Program-made: the position numbers and the translations under genes
Assembly: GCF_000143415.4 (NCBI RefSeq)
Contig: NW_003314276.1
Span: 171,784 to 235,783, forward strand
Source: Selaginella moellendorffii
Taxonomy: Eukaryota; Streptophyta; Lycopodiopsida; Selaginellales; Selaginellaceae
DNA length: 64,000 nucleotides
Direction: 5' to 3'
Notes under the pieces: generated by a model
What the model saw: the letters and a program-made list of their open reading frames with translations, nothing else
The model's database searches: none
Told to the model about the DNA's origin: nothing
In this document: positions 42,576 to 55,873 of the stretch, in pieces
Layout: every line of letters begins with the position of its first letter
Numbering within the stretch: the first letter of the stretch is position 1

Positions 42576-42962
42576 TGTCAAGACCCCCAACAACATCAAG
42601 ACTGGAAAATGCAAAGAACAAAGAGAAAAGCTAGTGGAAACAAAGAAGAAGCCTTAGACTGGTGTTGATTCAGATTGTGGAGAAATGGAACAAGGCTAAC
42701 CTATATATACTATAGGTTGATGAAGCTCCACCACTCTTGGATTAAGGACGGCCTAAATATAGCTGAGGTCGAGGAGGCGCCACATCATCATCAGGAATGT
42801 GGCTCAAGACTCAGGAATCGTATAGGAAATCAGAGAGTCAGGAATAAGGAAGAGTCTTGAGAGTCAGGAATAGGGAAGTGTCTCGAGAATCAGAAATGTG
42901 GTCTGCAAGTCAGGAATCCAGCGAGATGTAGGAATGTGGTATAAATTGGGGGATTCCTGACA
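42576..42962 (-). repeat. Family F 3' LTR (387 bp)
   Basis: Plus-strand ends TGTCAAGACCCCC and GGGGATTCCTGACA. A probable TATA box on the plus strand (CTATATATACTATAGG, about 42700) also reads well on the minus strand. Confidence 0.9.
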
Positions 42963-45900
42963 GCACCCCCTCCTCAAGAATGAGTGGAACAAGGACGTGA
43001 ATGAGAATGAAGAGGAGGATGAGATGGGCGGCGAGGGATGGGAGATGGAGAAAAAGAATGAGGACTAGGACGAGAAGGATAGTGGCGGTGGAAGTCCTGA
43101 ACAAGGTCAGGAGAATGAACCAGGTTGTCCGCAGGTTCCTAAATGCGTTCTTCAGGTCCATAACCCTTCCAGTTGACCAGATAGTAGAGTTTAGACCGTG
43201 AGATCTTGGAATCAAGGATGTCCTAAACCTCATACTCAGACCCATCCTCGAGCTGCACTGGTGGAGGCGGAGGAATGACCCAATTTGGAATAGGACTGGG
43301 AATATAAGGCTCAAGGAGAGAGGAGTGAAAAACGGGGTGAATTTGATATGAGGAGGGAAGTGCAAGGCGATAAGTAACAAGATTAATGATAGCAGTGATA
43401 AGAAAAGGACCGAGGTGTTTGAAATCGAGTTTGGGACATGGCCTGGTGGTGGAGATATTTCGCCTGAGGAGCCAAACTTTATCCCCAATATTGTAAGGGG
43501 GACAATCCTGACGATGGGCATTGGCAAATTTTTTGTGAGATTCCTAAGCACGATGGAGGTGGAAGAAGATGGAGTTGTGGATTTCCTAGAGGTTGGAGAC
43601 AAATGTCTCAGAGCGGGGATTTGAATGAGAGGATTCAGATGGAGAAGGAAGTGAGAGATTGAATCAGGGATTTCAGCCAGAGTTCACAAAGAAAGGGGAA
43701 ACTCGAAGAGAGGAGTGAACAGAGTTGTTTTAGGAGAACTCAGCAAGGGGAAGGATATCGAACCAGTCATCCTGATGATAGTTGATGAAGCACCTCAGGA
43801 ATTGTTCTAACGTCTGAATCGTTCGCTCGGACTGTCCATCAGTTTGAGTATAATACGCTGAAGAGAGGTTGGCCTTCACTCCAAGCAGCTACAAAAACCG
43901 TTGCCAGAAATGAGAGATGAACTAAGGTCCCCGATCCGAAACCACATCTGTAGGAATCCCATGAAGTTGGAAAATTTCCTTGAATACCAGTTTTGCCATG
44001 TTCTCGCCCGAAAACTCCTTGGTAAACGGCAGGAAGTGTGCCATCTTTGTGAAGTGATCCACCACGACTAAAATGCTGTTGAAGCCTCCAAAACTCGAAA
44101 GATCACTCAAGAAATCCATGGAGATGGATTCCCAAGGACCTGAAGGGAGCGGGAGGGAACGAAGCAAACTTAAAGGAAGGTGGTGAGGTACCTTATTTTG
44201 GGCGCAAGTGTCATAGGAGGTAACAAAAGTTTTGATGTAGTCGTCCATGTGAGGCCACCAAAAGTCCCGTGCAACCAGCTCATAGGTCTTTGCGATACCG
44301 AAGTGACCAGTAGTCTGGCTATCGTGGCATGCCATCAGGACCAACCTTCGAGCATCACCTTCAGGAACATAAAGCTGCTCCCCACGGTACAACAAGCCAT
44401 CTAAGAACTCGAACTCGTCAAATCGCCGGCAGTCGAGAGTAACTGGGTGTTCAGCTTGAAGATGGGGGAAAATGTTGCTGGTGTGGTCATCGGATTGAAG
44501 ATCGTTTCTGATTGCATCCATCAAGGACGAATCCTGACGGGCCAGGGAAATTGCCATAACTTGAAGCCGATCAGGACCGAGGATAACTTGATCCTGTTGA
44601 TTGAAGGCAGGATTACCAGGCCTAAGACTAAGATAGGAGCGCCTTGAAAGAGCATCAGGAAGGCCTTGAAGCTTTGTAGGTCTGTACTTGATAACAAAGT
44701 CAAACTAACTCAGGAATTGTGCCCATCTTGCTTGACGACAGCTCAAAACTCGGGAAGTGGCAAAGTACTCAAGATTTTTGTGATCCGTCCAGACTATTGT
44801 TTGATGGCTCGCCCCCTCCAAGAAACAGCGCCACTCTCCAAAGGAATCCACGATGCCAAGGAGCTCCTTGTCGTGGATTTCGTAATTGATCTCCGCAAGC
44901 TCGAATTTCCATGAATGGAAAGCGACTGGATGAAGTTCGTGATCTGCTCCAAGTTGAGACAGCACAGCACCAATGGCAAAGTCGTAGGCGTCAGCCTCAA
45001 TGAAGAAAGGTTGTGAGGGATCAGCGTGGATCAAGAGGGGAGCAGAACTGAAGGCCACCTTGAGTGTGTCAAAGGCCTACTGGGCAGCAGCAAACCAAGA
45101 GAAGGGAAAATCCTTGCGAGTGAGATGCGTGAGAGGAAGGACAATGTCAGAGTAGTGATCAATGAATTTGCGGTAGAAGTTGGCGAAGCCAAGGAAAACC
45201 TGAACGTCCGACATTGATTGTGGAGGCTCCCATTCGAGAATAGTCTTGATTTTGGTAGGATCCATCGTGATACCCTCAGGAGTGACAATGTACCCAAGGA
45301 ACTCCACAGATTGCTGATCGATCGCATATAGGCCGTGTTCTCGCAGCTTCGCCAGCACCTTGCATACATGCTCGTCATGCTCCTCCTGAGTTTTTGAGTA
45401 GATGAGGATGTCATTGAGGTAGACGATCACCATCTAATCAAGAAACTACCAAAAGACATCGTTCGCCATGTGTTGGAAAACTGCTGGAGCATTTGTCAAG
45501 CCAAATGGCATGGCAGTGTACTCGAAGTGGCCATAGTGGGTTTGGAACTCAGTCTTCCATTCATCACCAGGCCGGATCCGGATCAGGTTCAGGTTGTATG
45601 CTCCACGGAGGTTGATCTAGGTGAAGAAGCGGGCACCGCCAAGGCGTTCCAACAGGTTCGAGATTAGGGGCAGCGGATAATGGTTCCGAACAGTCACCTT
45701 GTTCAAACCTCGGTAGTCGATGATTAGCCGCAAACTCCTATCCTTCTTCTTGACAAATAAGACAGGCGCTCTAGCCAGGGACTGCAAATGTTGAATGTAC
45801 CCCGAGGCAAGGTTCTCATCCACGTACTCTTTGAGGGCCTTAAACTCGGACGGGGATAACCCGTAGATAGGCCCCCACGGAGGTGACACTCCTTCTTGTA

Positions 45901-47755
45901 AATCAATGGGACAGTCATAAGGCCGATGAACAGGCAGTACACTAGCTTTTTTCTTGTCAAACACATCCCCAAAATCATGATACTTCTTAGGAAGACTGAC
46001 AGGAGAAACATGCAAAGCAAAAAGGAAAATAGCTTCTTCATGAAGGAGTTCTTTCATAGTGATTGTGGAGATAGGAGGAGGCATATGACTAAATGGAATG
46101 ATGAGACGAGGATACTGTCCAGTGTAAGATGGAAGAGAGGGAAAAGAAGAGGGTGAAAACTTCGTAGAGTCAACAATAGAACCTCGATTTGAGTTTAGGG
46201 AACTTTTCCTGATTCGGACTTGATGAACAGCAGGGGAAGCCATGGGAGATGGTGATGTGGGAGAGATGAGCTGTAATTCCTTCCAACAGACCTGAGGCTG
46301 ATGTAGTTGGAACCAAGGAAGACTGAGCACCACAGAGGAGGACTTGCTGTTGATGATGTTGAAGGCGATATCGGTGACGGTGGACCCGATGTGTACTCGA
46401 AAAGGCAACGTTTCCCTAAGTCAAAAAGATGGAGACACAAAATGCTTGCCAATGCCTTCAACCCTCAGATCCCGTATGGTAGGAGAAAGAGGAACGTGAT
46501 ATCGGGCAGCAAAGTCCGTGTCCATGAAGCAGAAAGTTGCACCTGAGTCCAGTAGCGCTAGAGCCTTGAGTCCTGATTGTCCGGTGAAAGAAAGGAGACA
46601 TGGGACGCGGAAGTTGCAGGAATTGGTGGTGGCTTTGATGAAAGGTGGTGAGGAGCTTGATAAAGAAGAAAAGTGATTTTTATTCGGGGAGTCCAAATAG
46701 ACAGCTCCTACTCTGTTTGGACAGGGTCGTTTCCCGACTACAACAAAGGTGGATTTTGAGGCAGAGTGAACTCGAGCAATTGGGGAGGCTTCTTGGGACA
46801 CATAGTTGCTTTGTGATTAGGATCAGCATAGTAGAGGTAAAGATTATGAGATATTCGACGTTGCTTCTCAGTAGGACTCAACTTCCCTTTGATGAGTCGG
46901 GGAGTACCAGAGATATCCATCAGGACCGGAGCAATAGGTTCAGGAGTATGCCCCGAAGACTCAAGCTGGGATTCCTGAGTCTGGGACGGAAAAACAGTGG
47001 CACGGTGACTTTCCTGACGACGCTCAAAGAGAGGATTGTCACATCGAACAGCTTTGTTGATGGCGTCCGAGAGGTCCTTGGGATCCTCCATGGTGAGCAA
47101 CAAATCCTTGACACTGTTGTTGAGGCTGAAACGAAATTGGTCAAATAAGGCCCGCTCATCCCACTGAGTGTCCAAAGCAAGGAGTTCAAACTCTGCAGCG
47201 TAGATCGAGGCAGGACGAGACCCCTGAGAGAGACGTCTCATCTTTGTGGTAGCAGCCCGAACATGATCCATCTCGCCAAAACATGCTTCGAGCTTCTCTT
47301 TGAACAATTGAAGATCCATTAGCTCTGGAACCATGACCCCTTTCATGCGGAGAAAACCATGACAAAGCTATACCTTCGAGCAACATCCCAATCACACCGA
47401 TTTGAGACTCGGGAGTGGGGTACTGCTGATGTTGAAGTGCGAAGATCAGCTCCATCTGGTTCAGGAATTCGCGAAGCTCCGAACGTTTGCCTGAAAATTT
47501 CACCAGGAAACTCACCTTCGGTTCAGGAACTTTGCTGGATCCTTGAGCCAAAAGTGAGGCAAGCTCCTGCTGCATGCGAAGAAGGGTCGCCTTCAGCTCG
47601 GTATTCTCAGACTGGATTTTTGCAAGGACTTCGGCAAAGAAATAAGGATGGCTTGGAGACTCCATCGGCAGAAAGAAAGAAAAAGGGGGAAAAAAAGGCA
47701 AAGGCAGTCAAATAATCAAAATGAGCTAAAGGAAAAAAAACAATCTGAATCAAAC
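42963..47755 (-). pseudogene. Family F gag-pol, decayed
   Basis: Minus-strand order: gag from about 47664 (MESPSHPYFFAEVLAKI) to ~46750 in two frames, protease (LALLDSGATFCFMD) at 46801-46421, RT ([22 protein letters not shown]) at 46408-45617, RT palm at 45433-45077, RNase H (AINYEIHDKELL-like) at 45058-44705, integrase at 44557-43922 (HHCC, MDFLSDL, VVSDRGP) and a decayed chromodomain end. Stops and frameshifts separate these. The RT YxDD motif reads YLNDIL, so an active-site Asp is lost. The phrase FHSWKFELAEINYEIHDKEL is typical of Tcn1-type chromoviruses known from fungi and early land plants. Confidence 0.85.
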
Positions 47756-48088
47756 TGTCAAGACCCCCAACAAGATCAAGACTGGAAAATGCAAAGGACA
47801 AAGAGAAAAGCTAGTGGAAACAAAGAAGAGGCCTTAGACTGGTGTTGATTCAAATTGTGGAGAACTGGAACAAGGCTAACCTATATATACTATAGGTTGA
47901 TGAAGCTCCACCACTCTTGGATTGAGGACGGCCTAAATATAGCTGAGGTCGAGGAGGTGCCACATCATCATCAGGAATGTGGCTCAAGGCTCAGGAATCA
48001 TACAGGAAATTAGAGAGTCAGAAATAGGGAAGAGTCTCGAGAGTCAGGAATAGGAAAGTGTCTCGAGAATCAGGAATGTGGTCTGCAG
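47756..48088 (-). repeat. Family F 5' LTR, first 333 bp
   Basis: Matches 42576-42908. Cut after TGCAG (48084-48088) by the family D insertion; continues at 55874-55927. Confidence 0.9.
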
Positions 48089-50096
48089 TGTAAGCGACTA
48101 AATTTTCCATTCTACTTTAGTCACTTAACCATACCTCCGACCACTTGGAGGAGTCTCATTCACAACCTCCATCAGTCCAATTCAGGACTTGGGGCTTGCT
48201 AGCCCCAAGAATGGCATCCATGCCACTCAACACTTGCACCTGGTCCAAGTGCTCCACGTGTCCGGTCCCAAGACCGACACCCAAAGGTACCATTGACATC
48301 TCAGCCTGTTACGCTAAGGCCATGCCCATTCACCTTTGCTGCACTAGTGGTCCAATACCACTTGCATCACCATCCCATCTCTCCAAGACTGGGCCATCTG
48401 TCCACGAGTGGTCATCCTAGATCCACTCCTTAGCATCCTTAGGATGCCCACAAACCTGGGGAATCACCTTCCCCAAAGTCCCTTTGTCAGTCCCTACCAA
48501 GTCCCTTTCTGCCCCTAGCCGTGTTTGCCAACACTGCCACTGGATCGAGGCCCACAGGCCCGACCACTAAGTCCCATGGTCCTCTGGGACTTCCTCACCA
48601 CACGACTGTGTCCTTGGTCACTACCCCAGAGGACTGCTCCTCTTCCTTTCCACAGTCTAGGCCTTTGGGACAACATTCCGGAACACCGTGGCCTTATGCG
48701 AGCCACCTGGGTACTCTCCCCGCCTTTTGCCTTTAGGTGCTCTAGCCATGGGCTTAGAGCGAGGTTCCGTTGAGCCACGCCTGGTATCCAAGTAGGTAGT
48801 GCCACCCACACTTGGACTGGGAGCATCGGCCAGTCGATCTCTCGGGGGAACTAGAGCTGGCTCTTGAACACTTCACCAAGCTACCCCGCTTGTCGGTCCA
48901 TGTTCACTCTAGTCTTGGACTTCCCAGTGGTCAGTTCATCACCCAACACTGGGTCTGGCCTTCCTGGGCCAAACTGGCCTTTCCTGGCCAAACTGGCTCC
49001 ACTGCAGTCCTCCCCCTTACTATACTTTTGGAGCTCACCAAACCCCCCAGGGTCTGGGAGACGAACGCTTTGGGCTTTCACCCTCTCAGACTTGAACTCG
49101 GACTCGGACTCGGACTGGGACTGGGACTGGGACTGGGACTCGGACTCGGACTCGGACTCGGACTCGGACTCGGACTCGGACTCGGACTCGGACTCGGGCT
49201 CGGGCTCTGTCTCAGCCTTGGCCTCGATCTCGGTCTCGGTCCCGGTCTCGGTCTCGATCCCGGTCTCGGTCTCGGTCTCGGTCTCAGTCCCGGTCTCTGT
49301 CTCGACCTCGGACTCCATCTCGGGTCCTTCTCGGACTCCATCTCGGACTCCATCTCGGACTCCGTCTCGGTCCATCTCGGACTCCATCTCAGACTCCATC
49401 TCGGACTCTGTCTCGGGTCCATCTCGGACTCCATCTCGGTTCACCTCGGACTCCACTTTGGGTCCATCTTGGACTCCATATCGGACTCCATCTCGGACTC
49501 CACTTCGGGTCCATCTCGGACTCCATCTCGGACTCCACTTCGGACTCCATATCGGACTCCACTTCGGGTCCATCTCGGACTCCATCTCGGACTCCATCTT
49601 GGGTCCATCTCGGACTCCATCTTGGTCCACCTCGGACTCCACTTCGGGTCCATCTCGGACTCCATCTCGGACACTTCCACGTGTCATGTGTTGGTCCTTT
49701 TTGGTCTCGGTCCACCTCGGACTCCATCTCGGACTCCATCTCGGGTCCATCTCAGACTCCATATCAGACTCCATCTCGGACTCCACTTCGGACTCCATAT
49801 CGGACTCCACTTCGGGTCCATCTCGGACTCCAACTAGGGTCCGTCTCGGACTCCATCTCGGACACTTCCACGTGTCATATGTTGGTCCTTTTTGGGTCCC
49901 CTTTTGGAGCCTCGCTTATTGCTCACTTCGTGCTTGTTCCTCGAGCACTTTGTTGGGAGTTCCACTCCCACTCTCGACCTTTCAAGTCGGAGCTTTTAGT
50001 CCAAACGTGTTACGCTCGTTTGGCTTTCACTTCAGCCACTACCACGTGGCACCCTTTCCGGCTCCACTTTGGGGCCTAGGGATTTTGTGTCTCACA
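48089..50096 (-). repeat. Family D 3' LTR (2008 bp)
   Basis: Contains a CTCGGA-based array (about 49085-49870) and the GGTGAAAGCCCAAAGC module (minus strand, 49083-49068) with only six C. The array is ~170 bp longer than in the other LTR, which accounts for the length difference. Confidence 0.9.
49085..49870 (+). repeat. CTCGGA satellite-like array
   Basis: Starts as nearly pure GGACTC hexamers (49098-49200), then drifts to CTCGGTCTCGGTCC (49200-49310) and to a 12-24 bp pattern CATCTCGGACTCCATCTCGG (49310-49870). Both strands are open in several frames (GLGLGL, DSDSDS, ESESES proteins) only because the repeat lacks stop codons. Confidence 0.9.
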
Positions 50097-53000
50097 ACTC
50101 CACCACCCATAGACGAAGTTCGATATCCTCATCGAACGGTAAACCATTTTATAAAGTAACACTCGCATGTGTTACTATTTCCATCCTTAGCACCTAGCCA
50201 ATATTCGTCAATGGTTTGACATTGAAGGCTCACCATGCCTTCTCCATATTCATCAATGGTTCGACAGCAAAGGCTCACCATGCCTTGCCCATCCTCTAAG
50301 GAGGATAGTCTCTCCAACTTAGAGACTCACTTGACCACCTGGGGTGGTTTGCTCCTTTTTATTGGTTCAGTTCTCGCTAAACCTATTAGAGACACCCTCT
50401 CTAACTCAATTCCACTACTCATTCTTGAGTAGTCACAGATTCCATTGATCTACCTTTGCACTTTGGAACGTTTACTTTTGACTTCTTGAAGTTAATTTCC
50501 TAGGTGTCTCCGACACCTTGCCTTGGACATTTTGTGCAACTCCACTTCCCCTCTTAGGAAGTTCTCTACTCGAGGGCACCCTCTTCCTCTTTTCTATTTT
50601 TGTGCCCCCATTGGCATTACGTTCCATTTATCATTATTTGTGCTAGGGCTGTCCACGGCCCTATCTTGGGCACTCGTCTTTTGCTCCTATTCTTGGATTG
50701 TTGCACGAAGCAACATAGGATCGCTACCTCCATTTTTGAGGTTTCCTTTCGGTTCCATAGCAAACACTTTGCTTTGCCAAGTCCAAAGGGTGTTCACCCC
50801 TAGTACGTCTCTTTAACATTTTCTATCATGGGCTCTATCCACGGCCCAACTTTTTGAGACCCTCCCTTGGATCTTTTATAAAGACTACTTTCCTTGGACT
50901 TACTATGCCATAGCATTGACATAGCTTATTTCCCTTAGGTGGGCTTCCCACTTGGTCACCTCAACCAAGCCACACCTTTATCAATAGTTCAAATCAACAC
51001 TTTGAATTAGGAATCATATTCCTTAACCCAAACAAAGACTTTGTCTTTGTTTAGCCACAAGATCACCTAGTGATCTTATCTTGACCCCTTAATAGGTCTA
51101 TCAATAGGGACTAGGTCTTCCAGACCCTTCTAAGTTGTTGACTATGACCCCGGGGGCATCCCCCACACTTGGCGGTGTGCCCAAGCCAGCCCTTCCGGCC
51201 AAGGATCCATAGCAACCGAGACTGGGTGTCCCCATCTCATTCACCACGTCCTTGGTGCCCTTTTGCACCAAAGTGTTCAAGTTAGATATGCCGAGCTTTC
51301 ACTCTAAACAATCTAACTGTGCATCACGACTCCGAGGCATCCCTCGCTTGGCGGTGTGCCCAAACCAGTCTCCTCACTGAGAGTCCATGACCACCGAAAT
51401 ATGAGTGTCCTCATATTCCAAACCATCACCACGCCCTAGTGATTTGGGACTCGAACCCAAGCACTAGAGGGTCAGGACTCAAACCCAACCTCCGTATATG
51501 CATCTACGGACGGCATCACCCTAGATGCCTGGCGTGACTCCCCACGCCAGTGCACCAACTTATACTCAAAGCGCGCTATATATCACAGCTTAGGAACCTA
51601 GTTCCTCCACACTGCCAAGCCCTCTCACTTGACAAGTCTGTGATCATGCATGGACTCCTTCATGCTTGGCCCCATGGCCCACCGCTTTTGAAGTTATCAC
51701 CTTCAACTAGGGTATTTGTTCCCCTGACTTGCCAATCTCACTTTGGCAAGCCCTCGGACCACTGTAACATGGTTCCTACACAAGCGTGAAAGCCCTTGAT
51801 CATCGACTTTCATTCAAAGCCCTCTCTTTGAACACTCGGGAACTACTTCCCTAACCTTGATAGCCTTGCCTCATGGCAAGCTTCAAGACCACGCTTCTGC
51901 TGCGCCACTCTGATTTCGCATGTTCCTTGAACCATTTATGCTTGGCCTTTTTAGGTACTAAGCTACCTAGAATCATCTTTGGGAACCTTGAAGGAACTCT
52001 ATCCTTTAGCTTGCTAAGGCCTCCCTTTTTGCAAGCTTGCCACTTACCATATAGTCTAACATGGACAATTCCATATTTTAGACTCTCCATGGCATCACGG
52101 TTGCTAGCAGCAACACCCTCGAGCCCCCACTTGATTCTCCACTCCCAGCTGGCATAACCAACCTTGGTTATGCCCTTCGATCCCTATGGTTCGGTTCTAC
52201 CCCCTTACTTCTTGCTTTTGGCTTCACACCTTTCCTTTGGTCATTCTCCTCCAGACCAGGAGGATAGCTTTGCACTTTCTATCATGCCTTAGCAAGTATT
52301 CTTATGGATGAACCTACCCGATAGCCTAGGGAGTGGTTCCTCAATCCAGGTATGCTCACCCTATAATCCCACACACCGAGATTACGTTGTTGCTTATGGG
52401 CCTTTACATGCCCATCACTAGCCTTGCCAAAATTCCATTTTTGGCTTTGTCCAATTCGAGTAGACAGTCTTCTCTTGTCTCCGCCACCTTGGACATTTGG
52501 ATAGCACCTTCTATCCATCATTCGCTAGGGACTTATTCCCTTGGGCCTTATCTATTGCCCTCGCGACGTCAAACACCACCTCCTGGTGTTCTAGAGTGTT
52601 TGGGTGTCCCAATGACAACTTCCTTGACAATGAGTATTTCCTTTCATGACATTGACTTACTATATCGCAACATAAGCAACTTATCCCCCGAAAGGGTATA
52701 TCCAACTTCCTTATGCCATTAAGAAGGCTTGGGTAGCTACCTTCTACCCGTTTAACCAATTATTTTGCACCTTTTGCTTAGTTGCCCGATAGTTGTCAAG
52801 TCCTACAACTCATTGCTTGGTGCTCCCACACCTCCATCATTATCTGGGTCACCACACTCCAACCGCATGCCTTCCAGCTTAGGCCTTGCCATTCCTACTT
52901 CCGTTGGGATTCCCTTGGCAAGGGGTTCTTAGGAACCCACCATCATAACCTCAAGGTATCACACCTTGGCACATTTGGTGTCTCCACACCATTTGCCCCA

Positions 53001-54030
53001 CGAGCCTATCCTTATGACACTCCTTACTAGTGTCTAGGTCTTTGCCAAGACTAATATAGTTGTTCCTCATGCCAACCATCCGTTAGCACTGCACCATAGA
53101 GGTCACACACAACTTTGTTTCAAAGTTTTTTTCTTTTGGGAACACCCTTCCCATGACTTTAGCATGGCACATTTTGCCATCGATGAGATACCCTCTGTTC
53201 TCATCCTTGGATCCTATGATCCCCCCCCATCCTTCGTGGGGTACCACACACCTCAGTCCAAATGCTTCCATCAATCCTTTAGGATTATTCCTTGACTCTA
53301 TTGGAGTTATCCAACTTTTTGGACTTTGTCATCCGACGACCCATGAGGTCCTACCTTTGAGGTGCCAGCTCACTTGAATACAACTTCTTGTATTCAGGTC
53401 CTACTCACAGGGACCATCTTTGCAAGTGTTACTCCGACACTTGATTTGTTCTCTTGGGCAACCCTTTGCCCCTTAGGACCACTTGTCCATGTGATGAGAA
53501 CACCAACTCATCTTTTGAGTACACCCCCAACTCCTTGGGTTGTTCCAGCATTTATTAGGGGTAGCCCCGGCTACCATTTCAAGGACTTGTGTCCCTTTCC
53601 GTACTTGACCTCCCATGGTCATCAATTCCGGTCTCAAAGTTATGAGCACCAGACTCAACTATATGAGGGTAATCTTGTGACTCCTTTATCGTTTTGGAGT
53701 CTACATCTTTCCCGTGATCCCAACTATAGTTGTTTACCACAACTACATTAGCCGGTTTGCTGCGTCAAACACTCATCTGGATCACATCCTCAGCTCTCTG
53801 AGGAAACCTTATACTATTCCCAAGATCCCAAAGTTGTTCCATTATTGGCCCTTTTCTATCCACCACGTCGTGCCTAAGTTCACGCATGAACTTGAGTGGA
53901 GAGTCATGTCCTCTAGACATGCTACTCCTCAAGGATAGGCCCCCACTTAGGACCTTCCGATGCCAGCATCAATGGTGATATACTTGAGCACCAATAAAAG
54001 TCAGACTAAGGAACAGCTCCGATACCAAGT
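50097..54030 (-). other. Internal region of family D, non-coding
   Basis: No frame above 130 residues and no retroelement motif. The part near 50097-51550 shares short blocks with 447-800 and 63594-64000 (ACTCCACCACCCATAGA, GGACTCAAACCCAACCTCCG). The part 51550-54000 has no match elsewhere in this window. Confidence 0.7.
54017..54027 (-). other. Primer binding site, family D
   Basis: Minus strand TGGTATCGGAG, three bases inside the LTR, same variant (GGA for AGA) as family A. Confidence 0.8.
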
Positions 54031-55868
54031 TGTAAGCGACTAAATTTTCCATTCTACTTTAGTCACTTAACCACACCTCCGACCACTTGGAGGAGTCTCA
54101 TTCACAACCTCCATCAGTCCAATTCAGGACTTGGGGCTTGCTAGCCCCAAGAATGGCATCCATGCCACTCAACACTTGCACCTGGTCCAAGTGCTCCACG
54201 TGTCCAGTCCCAAGACCGACACCCAAAGGTACCACTGACATCTCGGCCCATTACGCTAAGGCCATGCCCATTCACCTTTGCTGCACTAGTGGTCCAATAC
54301 CACTTGCATCACCATCCCGTCTCTCCAAGACTGGGCCATCTGTCCACGAGTGGTCATCCTAGATCCACTCCTTAGCATCCTTAGGATGCCCACAAACCTG
54401 GGGAATCACCTTCCCCAAAGTCCCTTTGTCAGTCCCTACCAAGTCCCTTTCTGCCCCTAGCCGTGTTTGCCAACACTGCCACTGGATCGAGGCCCACAGG
54501 CCCGACCACTAAGTCCCATGGTCCTCTGGGACTTCCTCACCACACGACTGTGTCCTTGGTCACTACCCCAGAGGACTGCTCCTCTTCCTTTCCACAGTCT
54601 AGGCCTTTGGGACAACATTCCGGAACACCGTGGCCTTACGCGAGCCACCTGGGTACTCTCCCCGCCTTTCGCCTTTAGGTGCTCTAGCCATGGGCTTAGA
54701 GCGAGGTTCCGTTGAGCCACGCCTGGTATCCAAGTAGGTAGTGCCACCCACACTTGGACTGGGAGCATCGGCCAGTCGATCTCTCGGGGGAACTAGAGCT
54801 GGCTCTTGAACACTTCACCAAGCTACCCCGCTTGTCGGTCCATGTTCACTCTAGTCTTGGACTTCCCAGTGGTCAGTTCATCACCCAACACTAGGTCTGG
54901 CCTTCCTGGGCCAAACTGGCCTTTCCTGGCTAAACTAGCTCCACTGTAGTCCTCCCCCTTACTATACTTTTGGAGCTCACCAAACCCCCCAGAGTCTGGG
55001 AGACGAACACTTTGGGCTTTCACCCTCTCAGACTCGAACTCGGACTCGGACTCGGACTCGGTCTCGGACTCGGACTCAGACTCGGACTCGGGCTCGGGCT
55101 CGGTCTCAGCCTTGGCCTCGGTCTCGGTCTCGGTCCCGGTCTCGGTCTCGGTCCTGGTCTCAGTCTCGGTCTCGGTCTCGGTCCCGGTCTCGGTCTCGAC
55201 CTCGGACTCCATCTCGGGTCCTTCTCGGACTCCATCTCGGACTCCATCTCGGACTCCGTCTCGGTCCATCTCGGACTCCATCTCAGACTCCATCTCGGAC
55301 TCCGTCTCGGTCCATCTCGGACTCTATCTCGGGTCCATCTCGGACTCCGTCTCGGTTCACCTTGGACTCCACTTCGGGTCCATCTCGGACTCCATATCGG
55401 ACTCCATCTCGGACTCCACTTCGGGTCCATCTTGGACTCCATATCGGACTCCATCTCGGACTCCACTTCGGGTCCATCTTGGACTCCATACCGGACTCCA
55501 TCTCGGACTCCATTTCGGACTCCATATCGGACTCCACTTCGGGTCCATCTCGGACTCCATCTCGGGTCCATCTCGGACTCCGTCTTGGTCCACCTCGGAC
55601 TCCACTTCGGGTCCATCTTGGACTCCATCTCGGACACTTCCACGTGTCATGTGTTGGTCCTTTTTGGGTCCCTTTTTGGAGCCTCGCTTATTGCTCGCTT
55701 CGTGCTTGTTCCTCGAGCACTGTGTTGGGAGTCCCACTCCCACTCTCGACCTTTCAAGTCGGAGCTTTTAGTCCAAATGTGTTACGCTCGTTTGGCTTTC
55801 ACTTCGGCCACTACCACGTGGCACCCTTTCCGGCTCCACTTTGGGGCCTAGGGATTTTGTGTCTCACA
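54031..55868 (-). repeat. Family D 5' LTR (1838 bp)
   Basis: Nearly identical to 48089-50096 outside the array (about 55030-55640), which is shorter here. Few point differences suggest recent insertion. Confidence 0.9.
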
Positions 55869-55873
55869 TGCAG

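Larger units (their letters stand above)
48089..55868 (-). mobile_element. Family D LTR element without recognisable genes (LARD-like)
   Basis: Two LTRs (48089-50096, 2008 bp; 54031-55868, 1838 bp) flank 3.9 kb of internal sequence. TGCAG is duplicated at 48084-48088 and 55869-55873. On the minus strand LTRs start TGTGAGACACAAAATCC and end AGTCGCTTACA, with PBS TGGTATCGGAG at 54027-54017 and PPT-like ATGGGTGGTGGAGT at about 50110-50097. No gag or pol motif is visible in any frame. The PBS, LTR ends, PPT and the first ~1.5 kb next to the 3' LTR resemble family A, so this is probably a non-autonomous relative that uses family A proteins. Confidence 0.9.

Noticed and set aside
43001-43201. Arg-rich plus-strand frame (66 aa)
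   Set aside because: Antisense to the decayed 3' end of family F pol; no support as a gene.
48812-50159. Long open frames with GLGLGLG, SDSDSD or ESESES repeats
   Set aside because: They run over the CTCGGA array on several frames and both strands at once and have no start context or other domain; they are open only because the repeat lacks stop codons.
51550-54000. Hidden gag in the interior of family D
   Set aside because: Short minus-strand frames (for example 51851-52090) contain no zinc knuckle, protease or RT motif and cannot be joined in one frame; a decayed gag is possible but not supported.
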